Source of the DNA: Apoderus coryli | Lineage: Eukaryota; Arthropoda; Insecta; Coleoptera; Attelabidae | Direction: 5' to 3' | Length of the DNA stretch: 64,000 bases | Assembly: GCA_911728435.2 (NCBI GenBank) | Contig: OU452208.1 | Location: forward strand, 4,526,001 to 4,590,000 | Shown here: positions 1 to 14,400 of the stretch, in pieces | How positions within the stretch are numbered: position 1 is the first letter of the stretch | How the letters are laid out: every line of letters starts with the position of its first letter | Program-made: the position numbers and the translations under genes | The notes under the pieces: model-generated | What the model was told of the DNA's origin: nothing | Database searches by the model: none | Seen by the model: only the letters and a program-made list of their open reading frames with translations

Positions 1-610
1 TTAGTAAAGCTCAGTTTACCATCAAACCAAACCCCTACATCTTTAAACTCATCACAAGTTATTAGTGGACTATTGAATAGAAGAAGAATATGAAAATTTT
101 ACAGTGTTTACATTAAAACATATATCAATATTCAAATAAAGATTATTACGGACACACCACTCATAGACAACATTTAAATCGTCCTGAAAATGAGAACAAT
201 CTTCAGTACTATTAATGACACAATATACTTTGAACTCGTCAGCATAAAATACCGGAACTATTTGTCAAGCCACCAGAAATATCATCGATAAAACACAGGT
301 ACAACAATACTCCAAGGACAGAGCCCTGGGGAACACCAGATGACACTTTAAATTTTGCAGATCTAAATCCTCGAGATTCCACATACTGAAATCTATCCTT
401 CAGATACGATTTCATAGCAGCAGGAAATTATAAGATAACCCATACCGGCACAGTTTACGCAATAGAATACTATGATCAAGTCTATCAAACGCTTTAGAAA
501 AATCAGTGTAGATTACATCTACCTGGCCACCATTATCAAGTGCCTCAGCTAAAAACTGTGTTAGAACTAATAAATTCCTTGACGTAGAACGACGAGGACA
601 AAAAGCCATG
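1..610 (-). mobile_element. Non-LTR retrotransposon fragment, reverse transcriptase (RT), minus strand
   Basis: Reading the minus strand from 609, the frame gives FCPRRSTSRNLLVLTQFLAE and VDVIYTDFSKAFDRLDHSIL, which is RT motif with the first catalytic Asp. Further down (near 300-345) another frame gives VSSGVPQGSVLG. The change of frame and stops between them show it is dead. It runs off the left edge. Jockey/CR1-like by motif style; exact clade not determined. Lies in a USP34 intron. Confidence 0.8.
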
Positions 611-961
611 TTTAAACCGATGAAACTTGACGGCTAATATGGTTTATAATAATATCATGGAGCACACATTCAAAAACTTTAGAAACACCATACGTTGAGC
701 GTCTGTCTTCCTTGAAATCGCGCTTCTATAACAAAGTTTGGATTGTCAGTGTTCCAAAATCTATGATTTTGCTTATTTGGTACTCTACTGGTTTATGAAG
801 AAACTGTGGATCTTCGCCCATTCTCTGCAGCGTTTGCTTGCAAAATTGAACTCGTTTTCGCTTCTATTCAGGAGGTAATGGCTGCGTTGCTGGCATATTA
901 TAGGGTGTGTAAGAATGTTTTATGATTCCTTTCTTACCTTTTCGAAAGAGCATCCTTATCT

Positions 962-1992
962 CTCATTGAAAGCTACTTAAAAAACCGCCAGCAAAGGGTT
1001 TGCTTTCAGGATTCCACTTCGGGCGTAAGGGTAGTCTCCCATGGAGTGCCACAGGGGTCGGTTCTAGGACCACTTCCGTTTATCGTTTACATTAATGATT
1101 TATATAATTATATGAAGCCTGTTAAATTGACTCTGTTTGCAGATGATACTAGCATTGTTACTAATGCTAGAACACTCGATCAGTTGCATCATATCACAAA
1201 GCAGACCTTGAAAAATGCTGAGCAGTGGTTTGCTGCCAATCACCTGCAACTAAATAATAGTAAAACCCAACAATTAATTATTTCAAACAACAACAATGCA
1301 ACGAAGGGTAAATCAGTAACTCTTCTTGGTGTGGTGATTGATGATTCTCTTAGCTGGTCTGATCATGTTGACACATTCGCTGTCAAACTTTCTAGATTGG
1401 TCTTTTTGATCCGTAGATTGTCTGTTCGTATTGACTTTGAGTGTTTGAGGATGTGTTATTTTTCTCTGTTTCATAGTCATTTCGAGAACACTGCCGTCCT
1501 CTTTTTATTCGATTCGGTGTTCTGCCCCTGCTTTGTGTGTACATCTTGGCAACTCTAACGGAGATTCATTCTAATGTGAATAATATTGAAAGGAGCTCGG
1601 ATTGTCACAGCTACGATACACGAAATAGAAACGATTTAAGGCCATCCTATTATAGACTAACCAAGTCAGTAAAAATACACTTAACTTACATTTATCTAAC
1701 TGGTCAGGGCGGTGCGTGCTAGACCTTTTAAAATTACAGTTTCAGCGTTTTTGCAAAGATACTGTTTCTATACCATTGATGAATATATGAAAACACCTTT
1801 TACCTAATGGATGCTTTGCGGATCCAGACTTCTGTGTACATTGTCATACTTGTTCATGTTATGTAGTGTTTGTTATTTAAGTTTGTTTTTTACAATGTAT
1901 TTGCTAAAATTTTTATATATGTTATTTATTTCTATATGATGAAATTTACTTTTTTTTGACGCAGCTTTGTAGAAAAAATAAATAAATAAATA
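962..1992 (+). mobile_element. Non-LTR retrotransposon fragment with RT palm and 3' tail
   Basis: From 962 the plus frame reads SYLKNRQQRVCF, HGVPQGSVLGPL, then FADDTS (the catalytic DD) and WFAANHLQLNNSKTQ, to about 1470, where the frame fails. The end is a TAAA-type tail (AAATAAATAAATA near 1975-1992), as expected for a LINE 3' end. It is 5'-truncated. It is opposite in strand to the fragment at 1-610 and a different family by sequence. Confidence 0.8.
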
Positions 1993-2193
1993 GTTAGACA
2001 CTAGATGTAGCTATTTACTTTTAGGTGTGTGGAGATATAATAAACCATTCCCAAATCGTATGCATGCTCATTTGTCATTAAAAAAACCCTTCGGGAGATT
2101 TTTTTTGGGATTTGTTCTTATTGCTCAACAGAAACTACACAAAGTATTAAGATACTTCGTAAAATATAGCAACACTTTACCTTTGTTTTCTAG

Positions 2194-2433
2194 GTGAATA
2201 CACATTTTTCATTTCCGCTTCGGCTAAATATGGAAGGTTATGTAGAAAAACAACTGATGCCTCAGCATTACCAGGAGGAGAAATGTAGGGGTGAGCAAGA
2301 ACAACAGTACGAATATGATTTGATTGGGGTAACAGTTCATACGGGGACAGCAGATGGTGGACACTATTACAGTTTCATCAAAGATCGTACCGCTGGGTCG
2401 CGCGACAAATGGTTTTTGTTCAATGATGCAGAG
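2194..2433 (+). CDS. USP34 (puf): USP34 exon with catalytic histidine box
   Basis: The first exon seen in the window, 80 codons, between a TTTTCTAG acceptor and a GTAAGA donor. It reads VNTHFSFPLRL, then the USP His box GVTVHTGTADGGHYYSF, then WFLFNDAE. In USP enzymes the His of GGHYYSF is the general base of the catalytic triad. The downstream exon (3231) continues with VKPFDPNQIAAECFGGEMT, which closes the fold. It is intact, so this copy can encode the catalytic His. Confidence 0.95.
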
Positions 2434-5400
2434 GTAAGAAAACTTACAACGATATATTATGTTGACTTAATTATATTTTATTATTTTATCAACTATATGT
2501 TGACATGACAACCAGCTAGCGTAAGTATCGACCTACAGTTTAGCGTGGAATCCGCACCGTAGTCAATAACTACTTGGCATAGGCAAGTCTACCGACTCGG
2601 TCGGAAGCGCCATCCAATCACTCTCCGCGCCATCAAGTACTGGACTACTGTGATCGCACCCCTCCAAGGTGTTTTAGCCTTTTGCAGAAAAGTGCCATGC
2701 ATTCGCAGAGCACGTGTTCTGTTGTCTCTGTTGCGTCTTCGCAAAACCGACAAGTGTTGTCCTCGGTTAGGCCCAACTTTTTGAGATGGTACTTCACTGG
2801 ATGGTATCCCGTAAAAAGGCCTGTAATTCGCCTGAGGTCGCTTCTCTCCAGTTGAATAAGCTTCCCTGCGTTGGCCTCTGAAGGTTTGATAAACCTTTTT
2901 GATTGTCTTAGGCCTGGAGTGTTTCTCCAGTAGGACTTAAGTTGTTCCTTTTCCCATCTCCGAAGTTCTTCCTTCATATGGCTGACTGTGTCTGACTCTC
3001 TGTCTTTATATGCCTTAATTTCGTGTTCCACATGGCACTGTAATCCTCTGGACCTTTCTAGTCCCTTCTGTTCTATTCGATGGCGTTCAACAACACAGCG
3101 AGCTCGAGTATGACTAAGCGCCTAGCGGTGTTGCCAACAGGTGTACATTTTCTTGTTCGTTACAATAGATTGTACAAACAGTCAGCAACCAATAATATGT
3201 CCCACGAAATACTTCTATTTTTAATTTTAGGTGAAACCGTTCGATCCAAATCAAATTGCTGCAGAATGTTTTGGAGGTGAAATGACAAGTAAAACATACG
3301 ATAGTGTAACAGATAAATTTATGGACTTTAGTTTCGAGAAGACAAACAGTGCATATATGTTGTTTTATGAACGATGTCCTCAATTAAGTGCGGATAGCAC
3401 AGAAAGTTCGTCCACAAATTTGGAAGCCACTGAAAGTATTTTAAATTATCCAGCAGTTCACAATAATAACAATAATGGCGGTATGTTTGAATTGAGTAAG
3501 GAATTAGAAGATTGGATATGGCAGGATAATATGCATTTTATTCAGGATAAAAATATTTTTGAACATACTTATTTCAAGTAAGTTAAGATAGAAATGATGT
3601 TGTTTAAGCAGAGTATCCATAAATTGCAAATTGAATTTTATTAGAATATTTTTGTATATTCCAGTTTTATGTGGCAAATATGTGGATATATCCCGCAAAC
3701 AATTTTACCAGTCGAACCTAATGTAACTCAAAAAGCTGCACAATTATCAACATCATTTTTTATGGAGACTTTTATACATGCTAAGGAAAAGGTGAGGTTC
3801 TTATTTTATGGCTCTGCATTTTGCATTCTAAAATGCCAAGACTGTAGGTTCCGCCTTTTTTTCCTTAACCAAAAAAGTTTGAATAAACACTGATCTAGAG
3901 AGAGTTATGAATTTATAGACCTTCGAACATAACGTAATTTCACTCTTGACAAATTGAGTTGGAGTGCTTTTGCATATTTTTCAGTTTTGCTTAAATTTTC
4001 AACAACAATAAATAAAAAAGAGAAACGTCTGCTTTGAAACATTCCGAGTTTTTTACAGAATTCCGTAAAAAACTCAGAATGATCAAAAAAAAATATTTTA
4101 CAGGATTCTGTACAAAAAGTCAGAATGATAAAAAATTCCGAATTTATTTACAGAATTCTGCAAAAAAAAAGTAAAAATGATTAAAAACTTTGAGTTTGTT
4201 ACAGAATTCTGCAAAAAAAAGTCAGGATGATAAAAAAAATCTTGAGTTTTTTTACAGAATTCTGCAAAAAAAGTCCTAATAGTAAGAATTCTGTAAAAAA
4301 AGTCAGAAAGATAAAAAAATTCCGAGTTTTTTTACAGAATTCTGCAAAAAAGTCAGAATGATTAAAACTTCCGAGATTTGTTTACAGAATTCTGAAAAAA
4401 AAAGTCCGAATAGTAAGAATTCTGTAAAAAAGTCAGAAAGATAAAAAATTCGAGTTTTTTTACAGAATTCTGTAAAGAAAGTCAGAATGATTAAAAATAA
4501 TCGAGTTATTTTACAGAATTTGCAGTTAGGTTGATCAAAAAAATCGCGATTTTTTTTACAGAATTCTGCAAAAAAGTCAGAATGATTAAAACTTCCGAGA
4601 TTTGTTTACAGAATTCTGAAAAAAAAAGTCCGAATAGTAAGAATTCTGTAAAAAAAGTCAAAAAGATAAAAAATTCGAGTTTTTTACAGAATTCTGTAAA
4701 GAAAGTCAGAATGATTAAAAATAATCGAGTTATTTTACAGAATTCTGCAAAAAAGTCAGAATGATTAAAACTTCCGAGATTTGTCTACAGAATTCTGCAA
4801 AAAAAGTCTGGATAGTAAGAATTCTGTAAAAAAAATCAGGAAGATAAAAAATTGCGAGTTTTTTTTACAAATTCTGCAAAAAAAGTTAGAATGATAAAAA
4901 AAATCGAGTTATTTTACAGAATTCTGTACAAATGTCAGAATTATAAAAAATTCCGAGATTTTTTTACAGAATTCTGCAAAAAAAAAGTCAGAATGATTAA
5001 CAATTCTGAGTTTTACAGAATTCTGCAAAAAACTTAAGGACGATCAAAAAAAATCGTGAGTTTTGTTACAGAATTCTGCAAAAAAAGTCCGAATAGTAAG
5101 AATTTTGTAAAAAAAGTCAGAAAGATAAAAAATTCCCAGTTTTTTTTACAGAATTCTGCAAAAAAAGTTGGGATGATTAAAAAAACGCGAGTTTTTCTAC
5201 AGAATGCTGCAAAAAAATCAGAATGGTTAAAACTTCCTAGATTTGTTTACAGAATTCTGCAAAAAAAACTGAATAGTAAGAATTCTGTAAAAAAAGTTAG
5301 GAAGATAAAAATTGCGCGTTTTTTTTTTACGAAGTCTGCAAAAAAAGTCAGAATTATTAAAAATTCTGCAAAAAAAGACAGAATAATAAACAAAATACGA

Positions 5401-8400
5401 GTTTTTTTACAGAATTCTACAAAAATGATTAAAAAATTTGAGTTCTTTTACAGAATTCTGCAAAAAAAAAGTTGGGATGATAAAAAAAATCGCGAGTTTT
5501 TCTACAGAATTCTGCAAGAAAATCAGAATGATTAAAACTGCCTAGATTTGTTTACAGAATTCTGCAAAAAAAACTGAATAGTAAGAATGCTGTAAAAAAA
5601 GTTAGGAAGATAAAAAATTGCGAGTTTTTTTTTTACGAAGTCTGCAAAAAAGTCAGAATTATTAAAAATTCACAAAAAAAGACAGAATAATAAACAAAAT
5701 ACGAGTTTTTTACAGAATTCTACAAAAATGATTAAAAAACTTGAGTTTTTTTACAGAATTCTGTAAAAAAAGTCAGAATGATTAAAAATTCCGAGTTTTT
5801 TACAGAATTTGCAGTTAGGTTGATAAAAAATATCGCGATTTTTTTTACAGAATTCTGCAAAAAAGTCAGAATGATTAAAACTTCTGAGATTTGTTTACAG
5901 AATTCTGTAAAAAAAGTCTGGATAGTAAGAATTCTGTAAAAAAAGTCATGAAGATAAAAAATTGCGAGTTTTTTTTACAAATTCTGCAAAAAAAGTTAGA
6001 ATGATAAAAAAAATCGAGTTATTTTACAGAATTCTGTACAAATCTCAGAATTGTAAAAAATTCCAAGATTTTTTTACAGAATTCTGCAAAAAACCTCAGG
6101 ACGTTAAAAAAAAAATCGTGAGTTTTGTTACAGAATTCTGCAAATAAAGTCCGAATAGTAAGAATTTTGTAAAAAAAGTCAGAAAGATAAAAAATTCCCA
6201 GTTTTTTTACAGAATTCTGGAAAAAAAGTTGAGATGATAAAAAAAATCGCGAGTTTTTCTACAGAATTCTGCAAAAAAATCAGAATGATTAAAACTTCCT
6301 AGATTTGTTTACAGAATTCTGCAAAAAAAAAAACTGAATAGTAAGAATGCTGTAAAAAAAGTTAGGAAGATAAAAAATTGCGCGTTTTTTTTTCGAAGTC
6401 TGCAAAAAAAGACAGAATAATAAACAAAATCCGAGTTTTTTATAGAATTCTGCAGAAAAAGTCATAATGATAAAAAATTTCGAGTTTTTTTACAGAATTC
6501 TACAAAAATGTCAGAATGATAAAAAATTCCAAGATTTTTTTGCAGAATTTTGCAAAAAAATAATAAGAAGTCGGTAAAAAAAGTCAGAGAGATAAAAAAT
6601 TTCGAGTTTTGTACAGAATTCTGCAAAAAAAGTCAGAATGATAAAAAAAATCCGAGTTTTTTTACAGAATTCTGCAAAAAAGTCAGAAAGATAAAAAATT
6701 GCGAGTTTTTTTATAGAATTCTGCGAAAAAAGTCTGATTATTTAAAAATTCTGAGTATTTTCAGAATTCTGCAACAAAAACTCTGAATAGTAATAATTCT
6801 GTAAAAAAAAGTCACCAAGAGAAAAAAAAGTTTATTCATCGTTAAAAAAACAGAAATAATTATTTCTTGATCGAAAATGAAAGTAAATTATTTTTAGCCA
6901 ACTATGGTTCAGTGGGTGGAGTTGATAACAAAACAATTCAACGCTTGCCAGGAGGCGTGCGTTTGGTTCTTAGAACACATGGCGCAAGATGTTTGGTGGC
7001 CAGTTCAAGTATTATTAAAATGTCCCAATCAGATTGTGCGACAAATGTTTCAAAGGCTGTGCATTCATGTGATACAACGACTGAAGTATGTTTATTTCTT
7101 ATCTAGCATCACAACTAAACTACTATTACACTGGGACCACCATAATATCCATGTTCCATTCATAATAACGTTATTTTAATTAGATTTTTGTATGTCCATT
7201 TTAGACCGTCACATTCTAGTTTATATTTAAAAATTGATGATGAAGATGTAGCTGGACCAGCTTCCCATGATAGTGATAATCTGAAAAATACCGATCCAAA
7301 TAAGATTGGGAATGCATCATGTGTTACCAAATTTATTAAGACGTTGTTGTCTTTAGTAAGTATAAGGTTGATCAATCATCTCAAGTAGTATTGATGTTTC
7401 AAATTATTACACGAAATTATTGTCACAATTTCATATAATTTAAGTAACTATGATTCATGGAATTTTGTTCCATTACTTTTGGATATGGAGAAATTCGTAT
7501 CATTATACAAGGTGTCTTGAAAGAAAGCTTTTGAACAGCTGTCACGGATGCACACCAATCGGAGAAGCGCGATTGTAAAAAGTGTAAATTGGCCTATTCG
7601 TGACGATCTTAGCCTCTCCATTCGTTAGCGCGCAAAGTTCTTTAAATGCGCCTTGCACCGAAATCTGCAGAAACACCTTAAACTGCATCATTACAAAATC
7701 AAGTCTTTGCAAAAATTCAAGCCTCAGGTTGTCAGGTATAGGCGTCAGCTCGAGTAATAACGAAATAACTGAATGCTCTGCAACATTTAACAACCTCTTG
7801 TGTTCCGACGAGAGCGGGAAGCAACCCGAGTCGAGGGAACAGTTAATATAATAATAATCTGCGGGGGCTCGGCCAGAGAAAAACAGCACACTCTCAGTAA
7901 CAACGGGAGAATACCATCTGGACCGGCAGACTTTCTCGTTTTTAAGGAATCAAGCTCACTCACCTCACCTATTTAACAACCTCTTGTTTTCCAAAGAGGT
8001 CACGTCAATAAGGCGACTTGTCGTTACTGTGTTTTGTCGAGGCTAATTTCAATCTCAACGGTCACGTCAATAAATAAATCTTTAAATAATAAATAAATAA
8101 ATCTTTAATGTCTAACAGGTTTACACCCAATTACAAGACAATTACAATGTTTCAACTTAAAAATAATAATTCTATGCAATTTATAGACTTAAATATAACA
8201 CCAAATACTGACTACACTACCAATAAGAACAAAATAAAAAATACACTAATTATTATTAATACAAAACCAAGAGTACGCTAAGCTGACAAGCCACGCCACC
8301 CCATATCTTGAGTTAAAAAAAATCATTCCCTTCTCAACATGAATCTAAAAAATATAAGAATTATAAGTTTAAACTAGTTAGATATTCGTGCAACTGACGC

Positions 8401-11400
8401 TTGAAAGTGTTAAAATTTTCATTGAAAAAGTCAACAAATCTGTGTATTTTATGATAATTGGATAAGCTGCAAGCTCTGTAAACCGGCGCTCTACCCTCAT
8501 AGTTAGTGTGTGCTTGAGGTACTCGAAATATGTTGTTATTGCTTGCATTATGTTGGGGAGCATTTATATTAATATGTTGCAAAAGACGAGGACAGTCAAT
8601 CATGGCATGAATAATCTTAAATAAGGAGACCTGATACGATTCAATTCTGCGATAGTTTAAAGATTGAAATCCGAATGTTTTTAGCAACGTTTCATGACTA
8701 TATCCTCTGTAGGGAAAGTGGCCATTAACTTTAAAATAAATATGTTTTAAAAATTTTCGTTGGACAGCTTCTATTTTATTTATATGCACCTGATATATAG
8801 GGGACCAAACAACCGACGCATATTCCAATTTAGGTCTAATTAGTGAGTTGTATAGTGACACAAGACGCTTTGGAAACCCACAGTAGAGCGAACAATAAAA
8901 CCCAAAATTCGAATAGCATCATTCACAATTCGCTCCACATGATGGTTAAAGGACAAATCACTATCAACCCAAACTCCAAGATCTCTGACAACCTCGCATC
9001 TCCCCAAGGCCGCCCCATCCACACTATAATTCATCTCAAGAATATTCCTCCCCTTGCAAAAGCTCACATACTTACATTTGTCTATGTTTAGTGGAATTCT
9101 ATTTTCTGTACACCATATTACGAGGCGATTCAAATCGGTCTGTAGATCCTGACAGTTCTGCAAGTTTTCAATAACACGAAACAACTTCAAGTCATCGGCA
9201 AACAACAGACATTCACTCCCAATATTTTGTGTAATGTCATTTATGTATATGGCGAACAATAAGGGCGCGAGATTACTTCCCCTTATGTGAAGATGGTAAA
9301 AAGCAAAGAACATGGTTTCAGCAAAACGGCGCCACACGTTGCTAGTCATTTTTCTGCGAGTTCGTGAAAATTTCCCTGACGAATTAATCTCCAGACGAAG
9401 TGGCATAAATTGGCATTGACGCAGATATGTCAAATATAAAGTGTATGGCAATAATCTGTACCGAAATGACAGCCATCTGAAAAATACATGCCGCGCCGTC
9501 ATAAAGATCTCTGCTATCATTTAAATTCAATTATTTTTAAGAAGTAAAATCCTAAACTGTATGTTTTAATAATAGACCAAGATTTTTATCGAGAGACTCT
9601 TTTGATATAAATATCTTTCTTTTGAGACACCATGTATTATTGATGTTTATTTAAGTATTAATAGTAAGTATAGTCCTATTTCCTAGTAGGAAAGCCGAAT
9701 TGTTCGTTTATTTACGGTTCGAGAACAAATTCAACAGGTGAACTAAGAAAAAAATAGCAATATCTGTCCTTCTGTATTCCTCGCATTGATGTATGCTTGA
9801 ACAGCAGCAGTGTCCGGAAGTCAATGAAAATGTTTATCTATGATTTATACGATCAGCAAAATATAGTTTTGCCTCAAAATTATTGAATGAGCGGCAACTC
9901 ATAATTTCTATAAATCTTTAGATCATCTGCAAAAAGCTTAAAGTTGCTGTTTAATATTTGGCAATATCATTCACCAACAAATTAAACAATAGAGGTCCCA
10001 GATGTGAACCCTGAGGGACACCGGATGTCACATAAATATCAGAAGAGCAAAAACTACATATGCGTACGATCTGTGTACGACCAGACAAGTAGCTAGCTCC
10101 AACACCGTACACGGCATGCTTTACCACCAGTCCCTCTTGAGTGTTTTTTATATTATGTAGAAAATTACAAATATTTACTTTTTTTAGATGGAACATGGTG
10201 CCAAACCTCATTTAAAACATTTAACAGAATATTTTGGATTTTTGTATGAATTTGGTAAAATGGGTGAGGAGGAATCGAAGTTTTTATTAGCGGTTGGTGC
10301 AATTAATTCAATGGTACATTTTTATTTAGGACAAAAGGCTAATGATTTCGTAAGTATTTTCCACGGCTACAAATAAGCAGTTTTGAAGATTAAAGTTAAT
10401 CTTCATATACTTAAGAATCTCTAATTAAACTTTACTTGCCAACTTAAGGGGTGCCTGAGGTTCTCAAATTACACAAATTATTAGGAAGCCCATCGAATTG
10501 TAGTATTTGAATATCCTTAGGCAAGGATGAAGAATATACACTTGACAAAATGCTAATCGCAAAGCAGTTGTGAAAATCTATTAAGAAAAGCCACCCTCTC
10601 GGGAGACCCGCAGCAAGTGGCCCAGGAACTCATTAATCGGGAAGAAAAAGTCCATTTCCAGGTCTGAACATTTATTGGTCAAACGACTTGCCCTAAGAAT
10701 AAAACTACCCCTGGCGTAATTTGTCCGGTAATATGCCTCGTGAAACAGATGTGTCGCGCTAACAGCTCTGAGAGGAACATGGAGCCCAATCTTTGAAGAT
10801 AGATGAACGAATGATATGAATAATTTTGTGAAAAATGGTAAGGTCTCTCACGCTCCTACGCGCTCCCAACGTCGTCAATCCCATCTCCTCCATCAGTGCA
10901 TCATAATTGTAAACATGGTCAAGAGGTGGTGAGCGACGGAGCTTAAAATGTATAACTCTTCGGAAACGGTGGTGAATCCTCTCGATATGAGCCACCTGAC
11001 AGGCATAGAGGGGACTCCAAACTGTAGATGCGTACTTGAGCGGTCTGACAAGCGGTGTATATAATAATTTAAATGTGTTCCCTCTGCTAAAGTCTGCCGA
11101 GCAACGCCTGGCGAAGCCCAACATTCGTAAGGAACGCAATGCAGAACGCTCGATGTGATGACTGAAGCTCAAGTTGGCCTCCAAATAAACTCCCAGGTCC
11201 CTAATCATTGTCCCATGAACTAATCATGAAAAAGAGGATTTCTAGAACGAATAAAATTGATACAAAAACACTTCGAGACATCTTCCTGCAAAAGGTATCA
11301 GTCGGTGACACCTCGGACCGTCCTATAACACTTGAGATCATCAGCAAACAGCTTGAAGTCACTGCATATAAAGCATAGCTCTATGTCGTTAAGTAGGTTG

Positions 11401-14400
11401 AACAGTGGACCCAAGTAGGATCCCTGGGGAACATCAGAGTGACTTTAACCGGCCGAGAATGAAACTCATTAAGTCGAAAATTCTGACGGGTAGATTCTCA
11501 ACCAGGAAATCTGCCAACCCGGCACCCTCAAGCTTATGTTATAAGTTTACATGTCATGTAGATTATTTATTTCAGGTTGACGTTAGTGAGGGAGAAGATG
11601 AAGAGGAAATGGTTGCATTACCGACAGATAAATGTAAACCGGCTTCACTAGATAAAATGATATCGCTGGTAGCGTTACTGGTAGAGAAAAGCAGGGATTC
11701 TAATATGAAATTACAACTTAGTGAGAAAGATTATATTGCAATAGCTGGCGGAAAGGTAATACATTGTTATTTTAAAATTAATAACCTACTCAATGTATGT
11801 TTAAGTTCATTTACTATTTTATTCCATGGTAAAATAATCTAGTGCTTGTTTCGGTCTAATACATCATCAGTCAAAGAATTATACATTTTTTTTTTGTAAG
11901 GGTCCGTTCGACATGTGTCCCCGGTTTCACTGCAGCCTCATGGGATTATTGTGAAAATTCCCCGTATTTTATGCCACCCAATCCAACAACCCTGTACCCT
12001 CCACTAACTTGTGGAGTTCAGTTATGTGTTGGGTGTCAATATCTGCAGGCGCAATCAGCGCGTGCCCAAAGATAGCGTGTCGCCTTCGCTGTAAGGCTAC
12101 ACACTCACATATGACATGGTGAGCTGTTTCAACCGCCCCATTACACATTCTGCATTGCAGGTCCCCGTTATACAGCCCCATCTTATTTAGGTGACTTCTC
12201 AGGGCGCAATGCCCAGTGAGGAGTCCTATAGTTATTCGAATCTGACTCCTGCTTAATGTTAGCAGTTTTTCAGTTCGTTTTCTTGCTGCACCAGGTATGA
12301 ATTTCTTACCATGTTCCTGCTTAGGAATATGTTCCCAATATCTCTGGTGCTCTTTTTTGGCCCAGCACTTCAGAAGTTCCCGCGCCGTTCTTTGAGAGAA
12401 GCCCAGCGGAGGTTCAGTGCCATTATATGGGTTTTCAGAGGCTTGTCTAGACAGCCAATCCGCTCTATCGTTGCCTTCTATTCTCGAGTGCCCCGGGACC
12501 CACACTAGATTAACCCTATTGCGTTCCGCCAAGGCCCTAAGTTCTTTTTGGCATTCCCATACCAGTTTAGTTGTCACCTTAGGTCTTTTTAGCGCCCTTA
12601 AGGCAGTGAGAATCTTAGATTCGAGTTCCTTGTCTCACTATATATTCCTGCACCACTTCCACCTTCGGTTTTTGACCCGTCTGTAAACCAGGTTATCCCT
12701 CTCAGTGTCCGCATGCAGTCTTGATTAAGAAATTTTCGGTCCATAATATGTACCTCGAAGTTTATGTCGAATTCAAATTTTGGTCTGATGTGGTCCATGG
12801 ACATGTCTATGATGCCATCCCCAATACATGCCCCAATTTCGGTATGTCCCCGATAAGTGGGTACAGTTCCTACCAGCCCTCGCAGTCTAATGAATGCCGC
12901 CCCTGCCTCCATCCTTACCATAATGTGCAAGGGTGGGAGGTTCAGCAAAACTTCCATTGCCGCTGTCGGTGTAGTTCTAATAGCTCCCGTGATAGCTAAG
13001 CAGGCAAGTCTCTGTACCCTGCCCAACTCAGCAATGGCGGTATGCTGTTTCATCTTCGTCCACCAAACCAGCGACGAGTATGTTATCATAGGTCTGACTA
13101 CCGCAGTGTACAACCAGTGCATCATATTTGGATTTAGTCCCCATGTTTTCCCATGAGAGCGTCTGAGTAGCATAAGCGTTCTCTCCGCTCTTGTTTTGGT
13201 TCTTTTTAGATGTGCGGTCCAGGTAAGCTTTGGGTCTAAAATGACCCCTAAATACTTTTCCTCCCCGCACCTTTTTACGATTTCACCTTGAAGATACAGT
13301 GGTCCTAGTCCCTCTGTTTTCTTTCTCATGGTGAAAGCGATCGTTGCTGACTTTGACGGGCTCATTCTTAGTCCCTGTTCCAAAGTCCAGTTTGTTGCTA
13401 TATCAAGGGCCCGTTGCATACGTTCCCTTACTGTGCTATTAAACTTTCCCTGGACATATATGACTAGGTCATCTGCAAAACCCAGAACCCCAAATGCTTA
13501 ACAATTATACATAGTTTAAAGGGTTTAAGCATATCACATGACACTGGATATTATTTATTTTTAAAATTTTAACTGTGTTTTTCTTTTTGAATATGTAACA
13601 AATATAAAACGTGTTAGCTCTTATTGACTCTAATCTTCAACGAAAACAGGGTAAGGCACCGATATCTGACAATCAAAACAAGTGTAAAATATGCCATGTA
13701 TTTAAGTTTTAACAAACGTTTAAATGTTCGCTTGAACAACATACTAACTTATAATGCTCGGCTGCCAATTTTTTTTGAAATTATTATTATTTACAACCGA
13801 CACCCGCGCAGATGTTTAATTAATCACAAACTTAATTTCCCCAAGTTCATTTTATTTTTGCTAAAATAATTTGGTTGATGAAAACATTGCATATTATTTA
13901 TATTTCATTTAATTCAATTCATTCACAATCTGGCAACAATCAAGGAAAGATGAGAAATTCCTCAACAAATCCACAGATTACACAATATCTTTACACATGG
14001 AACATGATTAGATACTTGATTTCCCAACTACCACAATAATAAAACAAATATTAAAACATGATTTTATCTAAAAAAAACTCCTAATTTGTACTTATTTTTA
14101 TTTTACTACTATTTATGAACGAAATCTGACAGAATGGTTTTTAAATCACACAAGTTGACACATTTGGTTTCGAATATTGATATGTTAGCGTCATCACCAT
14201 TTAGGTTCCGGGCATCTGCATTTAAAGACAATTATTTTAACAAACCAACCATGACATATCTGTTGGCCAATTGTGTAAACGTTTGTAGATTGTTTTTCGG
14301 AGTCGTTTAGGCGGTTTGGCCTCCCCTCACTTCGACCTGCAGAAGATCTTTTGTGAATGACTCTAATCTATGAATTGCCCAGCTGTCCCACACTTTTCAT

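Noticed and set aside
4531..6786. Series of lysine-rich open frames in the minisatellite
   Set aside because: They follow the repeat unit, change frame with each unit, and have no start or splice context; no protein.
4030..6830. CRISPR-like regular array
   Set aside because: Units are contiguous and degenerate with no unique spacers, in an insect intron; it is a minisatellite.
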